DNA of 64,000 nt. Origin: Solibacteraceae bacterium. Lineage in GTDB: Bacteria; Acidobacteriota; Terriglobia; Bryobacterales; Bryobacteraceae. The notes beneath the pieces were generated by a model. That model was given only the letters and a program-made list of their open reading frames with translations. It did no database searches and was not told where the DNA came from. Shown piece after piece: positions 55,432-64,000 of this stretch. Numbering within the stretch: the stretch's first letter is position 1; every line of letters begins with the position of its first letter. Where the stretch lies: contig JALSRK010000052.1 of the NCBI GenBank assembly GCA_026984795.1, positions 1 to 64,000 of the forward strand. Direction: 5' to 3'. The translations under genes were made by a program, and so were the position numbers.

Positions 55432-57729
55432 TTAAAAGTAGAACAGCAGCTTGCGCTCGGTGAGCTCCTCGGTGAGTTCCTTGACGAATGGCCCCGGCTC
55501 GTCGTCGATGTGCGCCTGCATGGCCGCCAGCTTGATCTCCAGATCGGCGACCGGCGTCTTGTACAGGAACGGCGTCTCGGTTGCGGCGACGCGGAAAAAG
55601 TAGGTCTTGCTTTCGCGCAGCAGCCGGAGCCAGTCTTCGGTGTTGCGGATCTCGGCCTCGATGGCCCCGCGGAGCCGCCGGCGCTCGGCTTCGGGGTCGC
55701 CCTGCTTCAGCAGACACTTGTTGATGGCCACCTGGGATTCGAACAGGTTCCGCACGGTACGCTCGCGGTAAAGCAGGCCGCGGTAGCGGTCGTACTGGTC
55801 CACGAGGACCTTTTGCGTATAGGTCTTGCAGGCCCTCTCGAGGATCCCTACGGTTTCGGCGAGCAGCGGCAACGTTGCCTCGTCGTAGTCGCGCACGACG
55901 CGCTCCAACTGCTCATCGGTGTACATGCGGATGCCGCCCTCGAAAGAGATGTTCAGGCGGGCGACGTCGGCCGGCAGCGTGAAAAGGGCCCGCTCCCACG
56001 CCGAGCGCTCGCGCGCGTCGAGCTTCGAGATGTCGGGCACCACCGGGCGCGTGATCCAGCGGGCCTGGGTCTGTCCCGCTCCGCGGAGGTACCAGTTGAG
56101 CGCCGGCCACCGGGCCATCGCCCGCTCGCCGGTCTTCCAGGCTTCCACCAGCAGGGTGGCCGCCCGGACGTCTCCCTCGCACCAGTTGGTGGCGATGCGC
56201 AGCAGTAGCTTGTCGAGGTTGTCCACCCGGCCGCGGATCAGCTCGGCATAGACCTCCTGATTGATGTTGTACGGACACTGCGGCGGTGCGACGACGCCGC
56301 CAAGGGTGAAGATGCGCTTCAGCTCGAGCTGGTCCAGTCCGGCGAACTTCTTCACCAGAACCGAGGGAGCGCCGATGCCCAGGATGGGCGCCTGCTCCCA
56401 CATGCCCGAGACCACGACGGCAGCGTACGGGTCTTTGCCGTGCGCCCGGTCGTAGCGGACGAACTCGTCCCGGTTGCCGATCGACCCGCCCTGGAAAAGG
56501 AACCCCCCGAAGCTGTGCGAGACGCCAACGCCCTCTGGCAGCGCGGCAATGATCTCTTCCCGCTCCTGCTTCGAGTATTCCCAGCCGATCTCCATCAGCA
56601 CTTCGAACTTCGGGTTGATCTTGCGGCCGGCGTCGAGCAGCGCGCCGCTGAAGTCCGCCACCATGCGGCCCACCGTGCTGGCGCGCGCCCGGTAGCTGCC
56701 GTTGGGGCCGGGATAGAGCCCGCGGGTGAAGGGAATGCCGGAGCCGCTGTCCTCAGTCCAGAAGACGAGGTAGCGCAGGTCCGGGATCTCCTTCATGAGG
56801 TTCGCCAGCAGTTCGGCATAGTGCTCGAGCACCTTGGGATGGGCGATGTCCATGTTGAAGCGCGGCTCGAGGCTGCGGCCGGGATGGTCCACGCGGGAGC
56901 CGCGCAGGTGCGGGTGGCGGTCGAAGATCGCCTCGGTGACGCAGCGCGGCTCGTAGCAGACGAAGCCCGGCTCGAGGCCGTAGTCGCGGGCGATCTCGGC
57001 GGCCTCGCGCAGGTCCGCCAGGTTCGCCTCGAGCTCCTCGCGCGGATAGGCCCCGCGGGTGAGGGAACTCTCGACGAAGGCGTCCAAGGCCGGGGCGTAG
57101 CTCAGGTACCAGGTATAGGAGTCGTGCGGGAATTTGCGGTGACGGACCCAATAGCCGCCGGGGTAGCTGTAGCGGTTGATCTCGACGCCGGTGTGGCCCA
57201 GGCGGGCGATCTCGCGGATGTGCCGCCGGCGATCAAATCCCTTTGAGAAAGCGTACATCTGGTTGAGCGCGTTGTCCCACATGGTGAAGCGCTCGGGGAA
57301 GCGGTAGATGGACACCCGGTTGGTTTCCCGCTCCGGATCGGCGATCCAGCCCAGCGCCGCCCGGCAGACGTTGCGCGGCGTGGCCCCGGCGATGAGCAGC
57401 CCGCCGCCGGTCTCCGCCACCAGCTCCCACTCCTTTCCGCGGGCCTCCTCGGGCAGCCGCGCCGCCGCCTTCGGCCAGGCGCGGATCTCCTCGCCCGCGG
57501 CCAGCACGATCTCGCCCACCGCGACCGGCTCGCCCGGCGCCGCCGTACGGGTGGCGGCCCCGGTTTTTTCGGCCAGCTCGGAAGCGGCTGTCTTCACCGC
57601 CCGGGCGGCCGCGGGGCTCAGGCGCACGGCGCGGTAAGAAGCTGCGCGTCCGGCGCGGGCAGCCGCCAGCATGGCCGCTGAACCGCCGAGAAACAGGCGC
57701 CGTGTGAGCGCCGTCTTCTGCCTTTTCAC
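55432..57729 (-). CDS. Exported glycoside-hydrolase-like protein (GH20/67-type N-domain and barrel)
   Basis: The 765-residue protein starts at GTG behind AAGGAGG and has a Tat signal (TRRLFLGGSAAMLAAARAGR). Residues 35-130 look like the small alpha/beta domain in front of GH20/GH67 barrels (KEWELVAETGGGLLIAGATP, NVCRAALGWIADPERE). A barrel follows with REIARLGHTGVEINRYSYPG, RYLVFWTEDSGSGIPFTRGL and FEVLMEIGWEYSKQEREEII. WTEDSGSG could hold the catalytic acid. The C-terminal 250 residues are helical. I cannot assign a GH family with certainty; alpha-glucuronidase-like is a guess. Confidence 0.7.
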   Translation of the reverse strand: MKRQKTALTRRLFLGGSAAMLAAARAGRAASYRAVRLSPAAARAVKTAASELAEKTGAATRTAAPGEPVAVGEIVLAAGEEIRAWPKAAARLPEEARGKEWELVAETGGGLLIAGATPRNVCRAALGWIADPERETNRVSIYRFPERFTMWDNALNQMYAFSKGFDRRRHIREIARLGHTGVEINRYSYPGGYWVRHRKFPHDSYTWYLSYAPALDAFVESSLTRGAYPREELEANLADLREAAEIARDYGLEPGFVCYEPRCVTEAIFDRHPHLRGSRVDHPGRSLEPRFNMDIAHPKVLEHYAELLANLMKEIPDLRYLVFWTEDSGSGIPFTRGLYPGPNGSYRARASTVGRMVADFSGALLDAGRKINPKFEVLMEIGWEYSKQEREEIIAALPEGVGVSHSFGGFLFQGGSIGNRDEFVRYDRAHGKDPYAAVVVSGMWEQAPILGIGAPSVLVKKFAGLDQLELKRIFTLGGVVAPPQCPYNINQEVYAELIRGRVDNLDKLLLRIATNWCEGDVRAATLLVEAWKTGERAMARWPALNWYLRGAGQTQARWITRPVVPDISKLDARERSAWERALFTLPADVARLNISFEGGIRMYTDEQLERVVRDYDEATLPLLAETVGILERACKTYTQKVLVDQYDRYRGLLYRERTVRNLFESQVAINKCLLKQGDPEAERRRLRGAIEAEIRNTEDWLRLLRESKTYFFRVAATETPFLYKTPVADLEIKLAAMQAHIDDEPGPFVKELTEELTERKLLFYF

Positions 57730-57975
57730 AACTCCGGCCTCCTTGTCGTTGCTTGCGGATTCTTGCGAATACTATCACACCCGAATCCACTGCAATCCTG
57801 CCGCCGTGCGCGCCCGGGCGCCGTACCGGTGCTGCGTGCTGCATTGCTCCGTGGCGGCCGCGAGAGTATGCTAGTGGCCTGGCAGGCAGTCCATGCGGCC
57901 ATTGCTTTCGTTTCGTATTCGTTCTCGGGCCGTTGGCTGGACGGGCATGCCGGAATCCTTTCAGGAGAAACTCTG

Positions 57976-59136
57976 ATGCGACGAATCCACTTGCTCCCCT
58001 GTGCGACTCTGAGCCTCGCGGCGGCGCTGCTTTCCGGCTGCGCTGGAGAGAAACCGGCCGAAGAGGCCGGCGCCGGAACCGAAGCCGTGAAGTATGGCGT
58101 GCCGGTCAAGGCCGGGCCGATGGATTCGCTTCTGCTCAAAGACTACGAGCCGGAATCGTCGCTCGTCGTTCCCGTGACGAAGATCGACAAGGCGAAGTTT
58201 CCGGTGATCGACGTCCACTCCCACACCTCGATGAGCGGCATCAAGACGCCGGAGGACGTGGATGCCTGGGTGCGCACGATGGACGAGGTGGGCATCGAGA
58301 AGACGATCGTCTTCACCGGCGCTTGGGGCGACGAGTTCGCCAAGCAGGTGGATCTGTACCTGAGCCGCTACCCGGACCGGTTCCAGCTCTGGTGCGACCT
58401 CTATACGGAGAACATCGACGCGCCCGATTACTCCGAGCGGGCCGTCGCGGAGCTGGAGCGCTGTTACAAGCTCGGCGCCCGCGGCCTCGGCGAGGTCAGC
58501 GACAAAGGTTGGGGGATCGACGCGAGCGAGAAGACGGCCCTGCCGCGCGACAAACGGATGCACTTCGACGATCCGCGTCTCGACCCGGTCTGGGAGAAGT
58601 GCGCCGAGCTGGGCATCCCGGTGAACTTCCACGTGGCGGATCACCCCTCGTGCTGGCGGCCTCTCGGCCCGCACCAGGAGCGCACGCCCGACTTCCAGAT
58701 CTTCAACCTCTACGGCAAGGACGTCCCTTCGTATGAAGAACTCCTGGCCATGCGCGACCGGATGCTGGCGAAGCATCCCAAGACCACCTTCATCGCCTGC
58801 CACCTGAGCAATCAGGGCAACGACACGGCCTCGCTGGCGAAGGCGCTGGACCGTTACCCGAACCTCTATCTCGACATCGCCGCCCGCGACTACGAGCTCG
58901 GCCGCCAGCCTCGCACCGGCGCCAAGTTCCTCGCCAAATACAAGGACCGCATCATGTTCGGCACCGACATGGGGCGCGAGGCCAAGATGTACCGGCTGTG
59001 GTGGCGGCTGCTCGAATCGCCCGACGAGTTCATGCCCGGCCGCATCTGGTGGCGCTACTACGGCCTGGATCTGCCCGACGACGTCCTCCGGGCCCTCTAC
59101 CGCGAGACGGCGCTGAAGGTGCTGACGTGGGACTAG
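57976..59136 (+). CDS. Amidohydrolase family lipoprotein
   Basis: The 386-residue protein starts at the ATG at 57976 behind AGGAG. The signal peptide ends in a lipobox ([11 protein letters not shown], cysteine near residue 22). The amidohydrolase barrel follows: [20 protein letters not shown] (HxH), [47 protein letters not shown] and [14 protein letters not shown] (metal Asp). It belongs to the metal-dependent TIM-barrel hydrolase/decarboxylase group (Amidohydro_2). It is likely anchored in a membrane facing the periplasm. The MFS transporter gene follows 31 bases later on the same strand, so import of the product is plausible. Confidence 0.85.
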   Translation: MRRIHLLPCATLSLAAALLSGCAGEKPAEEAGAGTEAVKYGVPVKAGPMDSLLLKDYEPESSLVVPVTKIDKAKFPVIDVHSHTSMSGIKTPEDVDAWVRTMDEVGIEKTIVFTGAWGDEFAKQVDLYLSRYPDRFQLWCDLYTENIDAPDYSERAVAELERCYKLGARGLGEVSDKGWGIDASEKTALPRDKRMHFDDPRLDPVWEKCAELGIPVNFHVADHPSCWRPLGPHQERTPDFQIFNLYGKDVPSYEELLAMRDRMLAKHPKTTFIACHLSNQGNDTASLAKALDRYPNLYLDIAARDYELGRQPRTGAKFLAKYKDRIMFGTDMGREAKMYRLWWRLLESPDEFMPGRIWWRYYGLDLPDDVLRALYRETALKVLTWD

Positions 59137-59167
59137 GCACGGGTGGGCGTGTTCGGGGCACCCGCCA

Positions 59168-60496
59168 ATGACCACTCATGAGAACGCTTCGCCTCCGGCC
59201 CGCCGGCCGATCGCTCATCTGCGGTGGTGGATCGGCGGATTGCTCTTCGCCTCCACGGTCATCAATTACATCGACCGCCAGACGTTGAGCGTACTCGCTC
59301 CGATCCTGAAGGAAGAGCACGCCTGGACGAACTCGGACTTCGCCATCATTGTGATCGCCTTCCGGATCGCCTACGCGGTCTTCCAGACGGTCGGGGGCCG
59401 CTTGATGGACTGGCTCGGGACGCGCCGGGGGCTGCTGGTGACCGTGAGCTGGTACTCGGCGGCGGCCATGCTGACGGCGACTGCCCGCGGATTGAAGAGC
59501 TTCGCCGTGTTCCGTTTCCTGCTCGGCGCCGGCGAAGCCGCCAACTGGCCTGCCGCCGCCAAGACCGTCGCCGAGTGGTTCCCGAAATCGGAGCGCGGCC
59601 TGGCGGTGGCGCTGTTCGACAGCGGTTCGGCGATCGGCGGCGCGATCGCGCCGGCGCTGGTGGTGTGGCTCTATCATTCCTTCGGTAGCTGGCGGCCGGC
59701 TTTCATACTCACCGGCCTGCTTGGACTGCTCTGGATCACCGCCTGGCGCTTGCTCTATCACCCACCGGAAGTCCATCCCCGCCTCGGCGAAAAGGAACGG
59801 GCCATGCTGCTTGCCTCGAGAGAGGAAGAGCGGCGCACGGAAACGCGGGCTATCGGCGGCGAGGATGCGGGCCGCCCCGCGTCGTGGCGCGACCTGCTCA
59901 GACTGAAGGAGACCTGGGGCATCGTCCTCGGCCGGTCCCTCACCGACCCGGTCTGGTTCTTCATTACCGACTGGTTCGCCATCTTCCTGGTGGCTCGGGG
60001 GTTCCGGCTGGAGGACACGATAGCGGGCTTCTGGGTGCCGTTCTTGGCGGCGGACATCGGCAATTTCTCGGGCGGCGGCTTCTCCAGCCTTCTCGTGCGG
60101 CGCGGCTGGCCGGTGATCAAGGCCAGAAAACTCGTCATTCTCGTCTGCGGCCTCGGCATGACGCTGCTCGTCCCGGCGATCTTCGTCACGCGATTCTGGG
60201 CCATCATCGGCTTGTTCGCCCTTTCGACGTTCTCTTATGCAGCCTGGTCCACGATGGCTCTCACGCTGCCGTCGGATCTGTACCCGAGCAGCTCGGTGGC
60301 TACGGTGAGCGGGATGAGCGGCACCGGCTCCGGCGTCGGCACGATCCTGTCCACCTTTCTCATTGGATGGGTCTCCGACCGGTACTCTTTCGAACCGATC
60401 CTGATCGGCGCCAGCGCGGTGCCCCTCGTCGCCACCGCATTGGTCTTCTTGCTCGTGCGGGAGCGACGCCGGCCGACGCCGGCGGAGATAGCATAG
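59168..60496 (+). CDS. MFS transporter, anion:cation symporter (ExuT-like) family
   Basis: The 442-residue protein has 12 predicted helices and the ACS family features: [20 protein letters not shown] in helix 1, [20 protein letters not shown] (loop 2-3), [20 protein letters not shown] in helix 4 and [20 protein letters not shown]. Members import hexuronates, galactarate or similar sugar acids with protons or sodium. It lies between an amidohydrolase lipoprotein gene and a Gfo/Idh oxidoreductase gene on the same strand. Confidence 0.9.
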   Translation: MTTHENASPPARRPIAHLRWWIGGLLFASTVINYIDRQTLSVLAPILKEEHAWTNSDFAIIVIAFRIAYAVFQTVGGRLMDWLGTRRGLLVTVSWYSAAAMLTATARGLKSFAVFRFLLGAGEAANWPAAAKTVAEWFPKSERGLAVALFDSGSAIGGAIAPALVVWLYHSFGSWRPAFILTGLLGLLWITAWRLLYHPPEVHPRLGEKERAMLLASREEERRTETRAIGGEDAGRPASWRDLLRLKETWGIVLGRSLTDPVWFFITDWFAIFLVARGFRLEDTIAGFWVPFLAADIGNFSGGGFSSLLVRRGWPVIKARKLVILVCGLGMTLLVPAIFVTRFWAIIGLFALSTFSYAAWSTMALTLPSDLYPSSSVATVSGMSGTGSGVGTILSTFLIGWVSDRYSFEPILIGASAVPLVATALVFLLVRERRRPTPAEIA

Positions 60497-60553
60497 AAGT
60501 GCGGGACGGCAACCTCGGGGAACGAGGCTGTGAGCGCCCGAAAAGGGGGAAGC

Positions 60554-61891
60554 ATGAAGTCTAGGCTGGAAATCAACCGGCGCCAGTTCCTCGGAGCGGC
60601 TTCGAGCGCCGCCGTAGCCATGCCGGCGGCTTCTTACCGGCGCGTGCCTGGAGCCAACGACCGGATCAACATCGGACTGCTTGGCTGCGGATCGCGGTCG
60701 GCCGGACACCGGCGCATGGCGAAGATGGTCGAGAAAGAAGGCAATATCCGGATCTCGGACGTCTGTGACATCTGGACCGTGAACCGCAACCGCGCCGCCG
60801 AAGACGTGAAACGGAAGTTCGGCTACGAACCCCGGCGCTTCAAGTACTCCGAAGAGATGCTGGCCCGGAGCGACTTGGACGCGGTGATGATCGCCACCGG
60901 CGACCACCAGCACGCCAAGTTGTTGGTCGAGGTCGTCAAGGCCGGCAAGGACTGCTATTGCGAGAAGCCGATGGCCAACACGCTGGAGGACGCCAAAGCG
61001 GCCCGCGATGCGGTGCTGGCGTCGGACCGGGTGGTCCAGATGGGCTCGCAATGGGTGAGCTGCCCGTACCACCGGAAGGTCCGCGAGATCGTCCGGTCCG
61101 GGAAGCTCGGCCAGATCACCAGGTTGGAGCAGTCGTGGAACTACAACGGCCCCCGGTGGCACGATCCCAAAGATCCCGACATCGCCATGATCCGCGAGCA
61201 GGATACCGACTGGAAGCGCTGGCTCCTCGGGCGGCCGTGGCGGCCGTTCGACCCTCGGGTCTACTTCGAGTTCCGGATCTTCAAGGACTTCTCCGGCGGC
61301 ATCACCGACCAGTGGATGAGTCACGGCGTCGGCCTGTGCCAGTTCTTCCTGGACCTCGGAATCCCCGACGACATGGTGGCCAACGGCGGCATCTTCGCCT
61401 GGAACGACGTTCGTGAGAATCCCGACACGTTTCAGGCGGTGGCGACGTTCCAGAAAGAGGGCATCCTTTACAGCTTCTCGACGATGTTCGGCAACAGCCA
61501 CGGCGACCACACCTCGATCCACGGCAAGAAAGGTACCCTTTACGCCGTGGGTGGCGAAGGGAGTCCGCAGTGGTGGTTCAAAGCCGAGATGCCCAGCCGC
61601 TGGCGCCACAACCGCCCCGGCGACCAGACGCTCCCGGAAACGCTCGCGCCACAACTGGTTACGATTCCGGGACATCCGGAGATCCCGCCCACCGATCAAA
61701 GCGACGACAGCTATCCGCACATGATGAACTGGGTCGAGTGCATGCGCACCCGGAAGCAGACGCACGGGCACATCATGACCGGATTCAATCACTCGGTCGC
61801 CATCATCATGGCGACCATCGCCTACCGGCAAGGCAAGAAGGTTTACTGGGACCGCAAGCGGGAACAGATCGTCGACCGACCGCCCGCTTGA
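60554..61891 (+). CDS. Exported Gfo/Idh/MocA-type oxidoreductase
   Basis: The 445-residue protein begins with a Tat-like signal (INRRQFLGAASSAAVAMPAA). The NAD(P) fold has INIGLLGCGSRSAGHRRMAK, MIATGDHQHAKLLVEVVKAG and the DCYCEKPMANTLEDAKAARD motif with the catalytic-region lysine. The substrate domain has ITDQWMSHGVGLCQFFLDLG. It probably oxidises or reduces a sugar derivative outside the cytoplasm with a bound cofactor. Start ATG at 60554 with AAAGGGGGAA upstream; an earlier GTG at 60530 is less likely. Confidence 0.9.
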   Translation: MKSRLEINRRQFLGAASSAAVAMPAASYRRVPGANDRINIGLLGCGSRSAGHRRMAKMVEKEGNIRISDVCDIWTVNRNRAAEDVKRKFGYEPRRFKYSEEMLARSDLDAVMIATGDHQHAKLLVEVVKAGKDCYCEKPMANTLEDAKAARDAVLASDRVVQMGSQWVSCPYHRKVREIVRSGKLGQITRLEQSWNYNGPRWHDPKDPDIAMIREQDTDWKRWLLGRPWRPFDPRVYFEFRIFKDFSGGITDQWMSHGVGLCQFFLDLGIPDDMVANGGIFAWNDVRENPDTFQAVATFQKEGILYSFSTMFGNSHGDHTSIHGKKGTLYAVGGEGSPQWWFKAEMPSRWRHNRPGDQTLPETLAPQLVTIPGHPEIPPTDQSDDSYPHMMNWVECMRTRKQTHGHIMTGFNHSVAIIMATIAYRQGKKVYWDRKREQIVDRPPA

Positions 61892-61910
61892 GCGGCAGGC
61901 GGATCGCCGC

Positions 61911-62777
61911 TCACGGCTCCGCCAGCAGGTAGATGGCGACCGTCGCCAGCACCATTCCGGCTACCAGCACCCCGCCGGGGACCACTCGGTACATGAGCAG
62001 CGAGAGGATGATCGTCAGAACCGGGGCCAGGGCCGTCATCGGGGCCACGATCATCGCCTTGCCGAAACGCATGGCATAGACCAGCATCAGGGCCCCCATC
62101 GAGTTCAGCACCTGGATCAGCGCCGCCAGATACGGCCCCCGGAAACCCCAATTGATCGGACGCGAGAAGTCCGTCATGCCCACCGCCAAAGGCACCAGTA
62201 AAACGGACGAGAGGGCCATGTAAGCGAAGATGCTCTCGGCGCGCATCGTCCGGTGAGAGAACTTCATCACGAAGCCCTGGACCCCCCAAGCCAGGAACAC
62301 CAGCGCCGCCAACAGCAGCCACAACTTCCCGGAAGCGGCGCCGCCGTTTCCCGGCTGGTAAGAAAGCATCGGCAGAGCCACCAGAGCGCATACGATTCCC
62401 ACCCACGCCCGGCGGGACGCCCTCTCCTTGAGCAGCGTTACCGACAGGGCCACCGTCACCACCGGATACAAGGCGATGATCGGGAAGACAAGATATGCCG
62501 GCCCCGACCGGAGGGCCTCGAACAATAGCAGTTGCCCGCCGGCCCCGAGAAAACCGACGGTGGAGCCGAGTAAGACCGAACGCTTATCCCTCTCCAGCCG
62601 CCACCCGGCCACCTTCAGCGCCGCCAGCGCGCACGGGATCATCGTCAGCGCCCACACCGAATAACCGAGGGTGGCAGGAAACCCCGCCTTCTCCGGGATC
62701 TCGATGAGCGCGCCCCAGACTCCCCAGAAGACTGTGGTGACAATGGCGAACAGCAGCCACAATCTGGATCTCGGCAT
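61911..62777 (-). CDS. EamA/DMT-family transporter
   Basis: The protein has 288 residues from the ATG at 62777 (a TTG six bases earlier is possible). It has ten hydrophobic helices in two repeats: LWLLFAIVTTVFWGVWGALI, AGGQLLLFEALRSGPAYLVF, PIIALYPVVTVALSVTLLKE and IQVLNSMGALMLVYAMRFGK, then MTALAPVLTIILSLLMYRVV. Family members export or import small metabolites; substrate unknown. It is convergent with the oxidoreductase gene and divergent from the DeoR gene. Confidence 0.9.
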   Translation of the reverse strand: MPRSRLWLLFAIVTTVFWGVWGALIEIPEKAGFPATLGYSVWALTMIPCALAALKVAGWRLERDKRSVLLGSTVGFLGAGGQLLLFEALRSGPAYLVFPIIALYPVVTVALSVTLLKERASRRAWVGIVCALVALPMLSYQPGNGGAASGKLWLLLAALVFLAWGVQGFVMKFSHRTMRAESIFAYMALSSVLLVPLAVGMTDFSRPINWGFRGPYLAALIQVLNSMGALMLVYAMRFGKAMIVAPMTALAPVLTIILSLLMYRVVPGGVLVAGMVLATVAIYLLAEP

Positions 62778-62862
62778 GGGCAATCAACCGATGGTAACAG
62801 AAACCGTCCCGGCGTCCGGCCGCAGGGGCGCCAGAGTCTTTCCTCAACCTCTAAATCGCTGA

Positions 62863-62868
62863 TATAGT
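62863..62868 (+). promoter_or_regulatory. -10 element of the deoR-type gene
   Basis: TATAGT stands nine bases before the ATG at 62878, with no Shine-Dalgarno sequence. Confidence 0.45.
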
Positions 62869-62877
62869 GGGAATCCG

Positions 62878-63666
62878 ATGTCGCCGAAGAGTCCGACCAA
62901 GATGATGCGTGAGGAGCGCCGCCGCGCCATCCTTCAGATTCTCGAGCGGGAACAACGCGTCACCGTGCAAGATCTCGTCCGTCGGTTCGGAGTCACCGCA
63001 GTCACCATCCGGTCCGACCTTGACTCGCTGGCCCGGATGGGGGCCCTCGAGCGCTCCCACGGCGGAGCCGTCACCCGTTGGGACCGGCTGATGGACTTTC
63101 CGATCACCATCAAGGAAGGCCTCCACCACGCCGAGAAGGTCCGCATCGCCCGGGCCGCCCTCGATCTGATCCGCCCCGAGCAGACGATCTTGCTCGATTC
63201 GGGCACCACGACCGCGCAGATCGCCCGGCTGCTCAAGGGCCGCTACTCCAAGCTCACGGTGATCACCAACGCGCTGAACATCGCCTACGAGCTCGCCAGC
63301 GCCCAGGACATTACCGTCGTGATGCTCGGAGGCTTGCTGCGCCCGGCGTCCTTCTCGCTGGTCGGGCCGCAAGCCGAACACGCGCTCAGCGGACTCGCCG
63401 CAGACCACCTCTTCCTCGGCGTGGACGGCATCGACCCGCAAGCCGGGCTGTTCACCCCCGACATCCTCGAAGCGAAGCTCAATGCCATCATGGTGAAAGT
63501 GTCGCGGGAAGTGACGGTGGTCGCGGACTCGAGCAAGTTCGGCCGCCGGGGGCTCTCGTTGATCAGCAAGATCGAGACGATCGACCGGCTCATCACCGAC
63601 CGGGGCGCCCCCGAAGAATGTCTCGAACAGATGCGCGCCGCGGGCGTCGAAATCATCCTGGTCTGA
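62878..63666 (+). CDS. DeoR-family transcriptional regulator
   Basis: The 262-residue protein has the DeoR winged helix (RRAILQILEREQRVTVQDLV, RRFGVTAVTIRSDLDSLARM, ERSHGGAV) and the sugar-phosphate sensor domain with LLDSGTTTAQIARLLKGRY, VITNALNIAYELASAQDITV, GGLLRPASFSLVGPQAEHAL and FLGVDGIDPQAGLFTPD. It probably represses a sugar pathway and is relieved by a phosphorylated sugar. Targets are not known; the EamA gene upstream is divergent. Confidence 0.95.
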   Translation: MSPKSPTKMMREERRRAILQILEREQRVTVQDLVRRFGVTAVTIRSDLDSLARMGALERSHGGAVTRWDRLMDFPITIKEGLHHAEKVRIARAALDLIRPEQTILLDSGTTTAQIARLLKGRYSKLTVITNALNIAYELASAQDITVVMLGGLLRPASFSLVGPQAEHALSGLAADHLFLGVDGIDPQAGLFTPDILEAKLNAIMVKVSREVTVVADSSKFGRRGLSLISKIETIDRLITDRGAPEECLEQMRAAGVEIILV

Positions 63667-63678
63667 GGACCCCGCCCG

Positions 63679-64000
63679 CTAGCCTTCGCCCCCTTCGCGC
63701 CTCTCGCCGATCACCTGCACCATCATCTTCCGGGCGAGCGGCCCGTCGAACTCGACGAAGTAGACGCGCTGCCGGCCGCCGCGAACGATCTTGCCGTCCG
63801 CGATGGGGAAGAAGCAGCTCACGCCGGCAAGGATGCTTTTCAAATGGTCCCCCGCGTTGAACCCCAGGCGGCCGTCGTAATCCAGGTACCGGTTGTGCCA
63901 ATAGCCATAGACGCCTTCGGGCGGCCGCTTGGGGGCCAGGCGCTCGAGATGGGCGAGCACGTCACGCTCCAGGCACTCGATGCCCTCGGTCACCAGCAAT
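63679..64000 (-). CDS. YjbQ/UPF0047 family protein, 5' end beyond the window
   Basis: The visible 106 residues are the C-terminal part of a YjbQ protein: ITEN-type acidic start is missing but RDVLAHLERLAP, NAGDHLKSILAGVSCFFPIA, DGKIVRGGRQRVYFVEFDGP and MMVQVIGER match the family. Some members have thiamine-phosphate synthase activity. The gene begins beyond position 64000 on the minus strand. Confidence 0.88.
   Translation of the reverse strand, partial: LLVTEGIECLERDVLAHLERLAPKRPPEGVYGYWHNRYLDYDGRLGFNAGDHLKSILAGVSCFFPIADGKIVRGGRQRVYFVEFDGPLARKMMVQVIGERREGGEG

Overview
The window is GC-rich bacterial chromosome. It fits the Acidobacteriota, most likely the Bryobacterales/Solibacter group. 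The support is a secreted protein ending in the Solibacter-type TIGR03437 C-terminal domain (48506-51133), a set of exported (Tat- or lipo-signal) amidohydrolase, Gfo/Idh and enolase-superfamily proteins, a DUF5107-TPR protein, and a Ser/Thr kinase with TPRs. This placement is inference; no rRNA is present. No integrase, IS element, phage module or CRISPR array was seen.

Layout. 1-530: groEL (partial) and groES on the minus strand, with a CIRCE-like operator at 618-644. 692-8267: a minus-strand operon of three GT4-type glycosyltransferases (one fused to a second domain), two GH130 proteins and an unrecognised membrane-anchored protein, behind a TATAAT promoter. 8425-15754: DUF457 and DUF418 membrane proteins, a lipid kinase, ligA, a DedA protein and an exported enolase-superfamily protein. 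15798-24025: a small unknown protein, a Ser/Thr kinase, a PG-binding/GH46-like protein, a peroxiredoxin, an amidohydrolase and a 12-repeat Sel1 protein. 24241-28352: a poorly coding accessory stretch with MNT/HEPN toxin-antitoxin genes and remnants (one with an in-frame TGA), a cysteine-rich exported protein whose frame is also broken by TGA, and its secreted partner. 28353-37902: tRNA-Ala, an HD protein, hrcA-grpE-dnaJ, an S9-type hydrolase, rplM-rpsI and rpsB-tsf-pyrH-frr. 37935-45044: a seven-gene tetR-tolC-hlyD-ABC export operon with a clear palindromic operator over the tetR start. 45119-64000: exported sugar- and polymer-related proteins (DUF5107-TPR, TIGR03437, SMP-30, NHL, DUF2264, a barrel hydrolase-like protein, amidohydrolase, ACS-type MFS transporter, Gfo/Idh), then an EamA transporter, a DeoR regulator and a partial YjbQ gene.

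How the parts work together. HrcA (29622) is the expected repressor for the CIRCE site in front of groES. The GT/GH130 operon looks like a system for making and phosphorolytically trimming a mannose-type oligosaccharide or polymer; the substrate is unknown. The export operon resembles the E. coli ybiH-ybhGFSR arrangement with an added TolC gene. The 53-62 kb genes look like oxidised-sugar or polysaccharide uptake and breakdown. A recurring regulatory theme is a TANAAT/TATAGT hexamer placed 6-9 nt before a start codon without a Shine-Dalgarno sequence, which suggests many leaderless mRNAs.
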